From NCBI GenBank assembly GCA_013138555.1, contig WTCN01000099.1:1-15093 (forward strand): a DNA stretch of 15,093 nucleotides, given 5' to 3'. The position numbers and the translations under genes are program-made. The stretch is from Methyloprofundus sp. (GTDB taxonomy: Bacteria; Pseudomonadota; Gammaproteobacteria; Methylococcales; Methylomonadaceae). Positions 13,154 through 15,093 of the stretch are shown here, one piece after another. How positions within the stretch are numbered: the first letter of the stretch is position 1; every line of letters starts with the position of its first letter. The notes beneath the pieces are model-generated. The model was given only the letters and a program-made list of their open reading frames with translations, was not told the origin of the DNA and did not search any database.

Positions 13154-13798
13154 TTAACCATCAACCTCGTCAGTCGCTGTCAAATCATCAAGTTTAAATT
13201 GTAACAAAGGTGAACTTTGCCCCGCTTTTAATGCAGACTGATAAGCCGTTCTCGCCTCACCAATACGTGCCATAGCAACATATAAATCGCCTTTTAACTC
13301 TGCATAAATGGCTTCAAATCCCCCTAAAGATGACTGATCTACATCCGCAATTAACTGCAAACCCTGCTCATACTCCTGTAATGCCAGTAACACCCTGATC
13401 AGCCGAGTTCGTGCAACATGCTTTAACTCAGCATCATCAGATATCGCAACGGCTTGCTGCAATAAGCTTTTCGCAGCACTTAAATCCTGTTGTTCAACTT
13501 TTGCTTTTGCCTGAAATAATAATGCATAACTACTATAAGCAGTCGAACCATGCTCTTTACCTAACTTAGTCGCAATCTTGTCAACTGATTCGACTTTACC
13601 CGACTTTTGCGCTAGTAACAACTGCTCATACATTGATGAAGCCTGGTTCATTTTGTCCTTTTGGTAGCTTTGCCAAAAATTCCAGCCCGCAACAATCACT
13701 ACGGCAGCAATCACGCCTGTGATAACCGAGGTGCCATTTCCTTTCCACCAGTCTTTTAATGCAGCAACCTGTTCTTCTTCAGTTTCGTAAATTTCCAC
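13154..13798 (-). CDS. yfgM: YfgM, membrane-anchored TPR protein of the Sec translocon
   Basis: A 214-residue inner-membrane protein with a short cytoplasmic N-terminus, one membrane segment (about 24-43, SVITGVIAAVVIVAGWNFW) and a periplasmic helical TPR-like domain. In E. coli YfgM associates with SecYEG and the chaperone PpiD and helps hand over exported proteins. The first residues MEIYETEEEQVAALKDWW align directly with E. coli YfgM (MEIYEN...), which supports the GTG start at 13798. A ribosome site AAGGAAAAG lies a few bases upstream. Helical repeats are seen in AAKSLLQQAVAISDDAELKHVARTRL and EYEQGLQLI...GDLYVAMARIGEARTAYQSALKAG. The gene sits 24 bases after hisS and is followed by bamB, the other envelope gene. 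Confidence 0.95.
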   Translation of the reverse strand: MEIYETEEEQVAALKDWWKGNGTSVITGVIAAVVIVAGWNFWQSYQKDKMNQASSMYEQLLLAQKSGKVESVDKIATKLGKEHGSTAYSSYALLFQAKAKVEQQDLSAAKSLLQQAVAISDDAELKHVARTRLIRVLLALQEYEQGLQLIADVDQSSLGGFEAIYAELKGDLYVAMARIGEARTAYQSALKAGQSSPLLQFKLDDLTATDEVDG

Positions 13799-13822
13799 AA
13801 CTTTTCCTTTTTCCTAAATAAT

Positions 13823-15091
13823 TTATTCGCTTTGTAAGAGTGCTACCAATTCCGCCTGTGGAACTGTACGCTGCTGCTGATCAGTACGTAAATATTTAAT
13901 ACCGATTTCGCCCTTTAAGACTTCATCTTCAGCTAAAATCAATGCGTAATCGGCACCACTTTTATCCGCTTTCTTAAACTGACTTTTAAAGCTTGCAACC
14001 CCGCAATGCATTTGCAGTCTCAAATCTGGCAAACTATCCCTGAGTTGCTCCGCTAAAACAAGCCCGGATTTTATAGCGGCTTCACCAACTAAAATCATAT
14101 AGGCATCAACAGATTGAATATTATTCAGATCTTCCCGGGATTCCAGCAAAGCCAGTATGCGCTCCATGCCCATCGCAAAGCCTACCGCATGATTAGGCTT
14201 ACCCCCTAGCTGCTCAATCAGGCCATCGTAACGACCACCGGCGCATATCGTTCCCTGCGCACCTAATTCTGTGGTAATCCATTCAAATACCGTCTTGCTA
14301 TAATAGTCCAGGCCTCTAACCAGACGTTGATTCAGTGTATATTTGATACCTAAAGCATCTAAAGTATCCGTAAGCCCGGTAAAATGCGCTTTACTCTCCG
14401 CCCCTATAAACTCCATCAGTGAGGGTGCATTCTCAACCAGTTGCTGCATATCCTTGTTTTTAGTATCTAAAATACGCAAAGGATTGGTTTTTAAACGTCG
14501 CTGGCTATCCTCATCTAATTGTTCAGCATGCGCACTAAAGTACTCGACCAGATGCTCACGATAAACCGCCCTTTCAGCCACTGTCCCTAATGAATTTAAC
14601 TGTAACTCCAGCGTATCCAGTATTCCCAGGCGTTGCCATAGACGATGACTGAGTAAAATTAATTCAGCATCAATATCAGGCCCGGCCATCCCATAGGTTT
14701 CAACACCTAACTGAATAAACTGACGGTAACGTCCTTTTTGCGGGCGTTCATGACGAAACATCTGCCCATAATACCAGAGTCTATGCACCTGATTATGCAG
14801 TAAGCCATGCTCTAGACAGGCTCTTAGACAACCCGCCGTTCCCTCAGGTCTCAGGGTAAGTGAATCACCATTCCTGTCATCGAAAGTATACATTTCCTTT
14901 TCAACAATATCGGTCACTTCACCAATAGAACGCTTGAAGAGTTCTGTTTTTTCCACAATAGGCAAACGTATTTCCGTGTATGCGTACGCGCTTAAAACCT
15001 CTCTTATTTGTTGTTCAACAAACTGCCAGCGGGCTGTTTGCTCAGGTAAAACATCGTGCATACCACGAATTGCCTGAATATTCTTTGCCAT
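13823..15091 (-). CDS. hisS: Histidyl-tRNA synthetase
   Basis: A complete 422-residue class II aminoacyl-tRNA synthetase that charges tRNA-His in the cytoplasm. The N-terminal IQAIRGMHDVLPEQ is the usual opening. Motif 2 is WYYGQMFRHERPQKGRYRQF. The histidine-specific HisA block is LVRGLDYYSKTVFEW, and motif 3 is HAVGFAMGMERILALL. The C-terminal anticodon-binding domain begins near DAYMILVGEAA and includes FKSQFKKADKSGADYALILAEDE. Length agrees with E. coli HisS (424). The ATG occupies 15091-15089, only two bases from the window end, so the ribosome site is not visible. In E. coli ispG lies upstream of hisS, but that cannot be checked here. Confidence 0.97.
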   Translation of the reverse strand: MAKNIQAIRGMHDVLPEQTARWQFVEQQIREVLSAYAYTEIRLPIVEKTELFKRSIGEVTDIVEKEMYTFDDRNGDSLTLRPEGTAGCLRACLEHGLLHNQVHRLWYYGQMFRHERPQKGRYRQFIQLGVETYGMAGPDIDAELILLSHRLWQRLGILDTLELQLNSLGTVAERAVYREHLVEYFSAHAEQLDEDSQRRLKTNPLRILDTKNKDMQQLVENAPSLMEFIGAESKAHFTGLTDTLDALGIKYTLNQRLVRGLDYYSKTVFEWITTELGAQGTICAGGRYDGLIEQLGGKPNHAVGFAMGMERILALLESREDLNNIQSVDAYMILVGEAAIKSGLVLAEQLRDSLPDLRLQMHCGVASFKSQFKKADKSGADYALILAEDEVLKGEIGIKYLRTDQQQRTVPQAELVALLQSE

Positions 15092-15093
15092 AT

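Noticed and set aside
1..15093. A previously undescribed multigene system
   Set aside because: Apart from the two poorly characterised genes noted, every gene belongs to a well-known housekeeping family in a plausible order. There are no clusters of unknown genes, atypical base composition blocks, toxin-antitoxin pairs, defence genes or phage genes.

Overview
This window looks like ordinary chromosomal DNA of a gammaproteobacterium with moderate to low G+C. The evidence is the block hisS-yfgM-bamB-der, which has the same order as in enterobacteria, together with a YciO protein very like the E. coli one, an atypical 2-Cys Tpx and a BamB lipoprotein. The intergenic palindromes (GTAG-footed REP-like hairpins and a 'TTCCCATGC' two-hairpin repeat) recall repeats common in Methylococcales and other environmental gammaproteobacteria. 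That narrower placement is a weak inference.

Every recognised gene lies on the minus strand, so transcription runs from high to low coordinates. In that order: (1) 15091-10364 holds hisS, yfgM, bamB and der: histidyl-tRNA charging, envelope protein export and outer-membrane assembly, and ribosome maturation. (2) 10303-8376 holds tpx (peroxide detoxification), tsaB (t6A tRNA modification) and yciO (TsaC/Sua5-like fold). (3) 8374-5825 holds an M50 site-2-type membrane protease, scpA and scpB (SMC-kleisin chromosome condensation) and a small DUF3301-type membrane protein. (4) 5704-4091 holds a conserved FAD-dependent dehydrogenase of unknown substrate, followed by a probable terminator. (5) 3916-3075 is the rplM-rpsI ribosomal operon, with a good sigma70-type promoter and a strong terminator. 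(6) 2855-379 is dnaB-alr, overlapping by 4 bases. (7) After a 344-base gap, the first codons of another gene, probably a flavin- or dinucleotide-binding protein, run off the window at base 1.

The only gap longer than 300 bases (35-378) contains a MITE-like element of about 150 bp. It has perfect terminal inverted repeats enclosing two opposed REP-like hairpins. Two other gaps (der-tpx and bamB-der) also carry palindromic repeats.

I see no defence system, prophage, CRISPR array, RNA gene, insertion-sequence transposase or unknown multigene system. The points most worth a second look are the nested palindromic element, the unclear start of scpB with its long open overlap into scpA, the tsaB-yciO adjacency, the placement of dnaB-alr behind rplM-rpsI, and two conserved but functionally open genes (DUF3301-type and COG2509-type).
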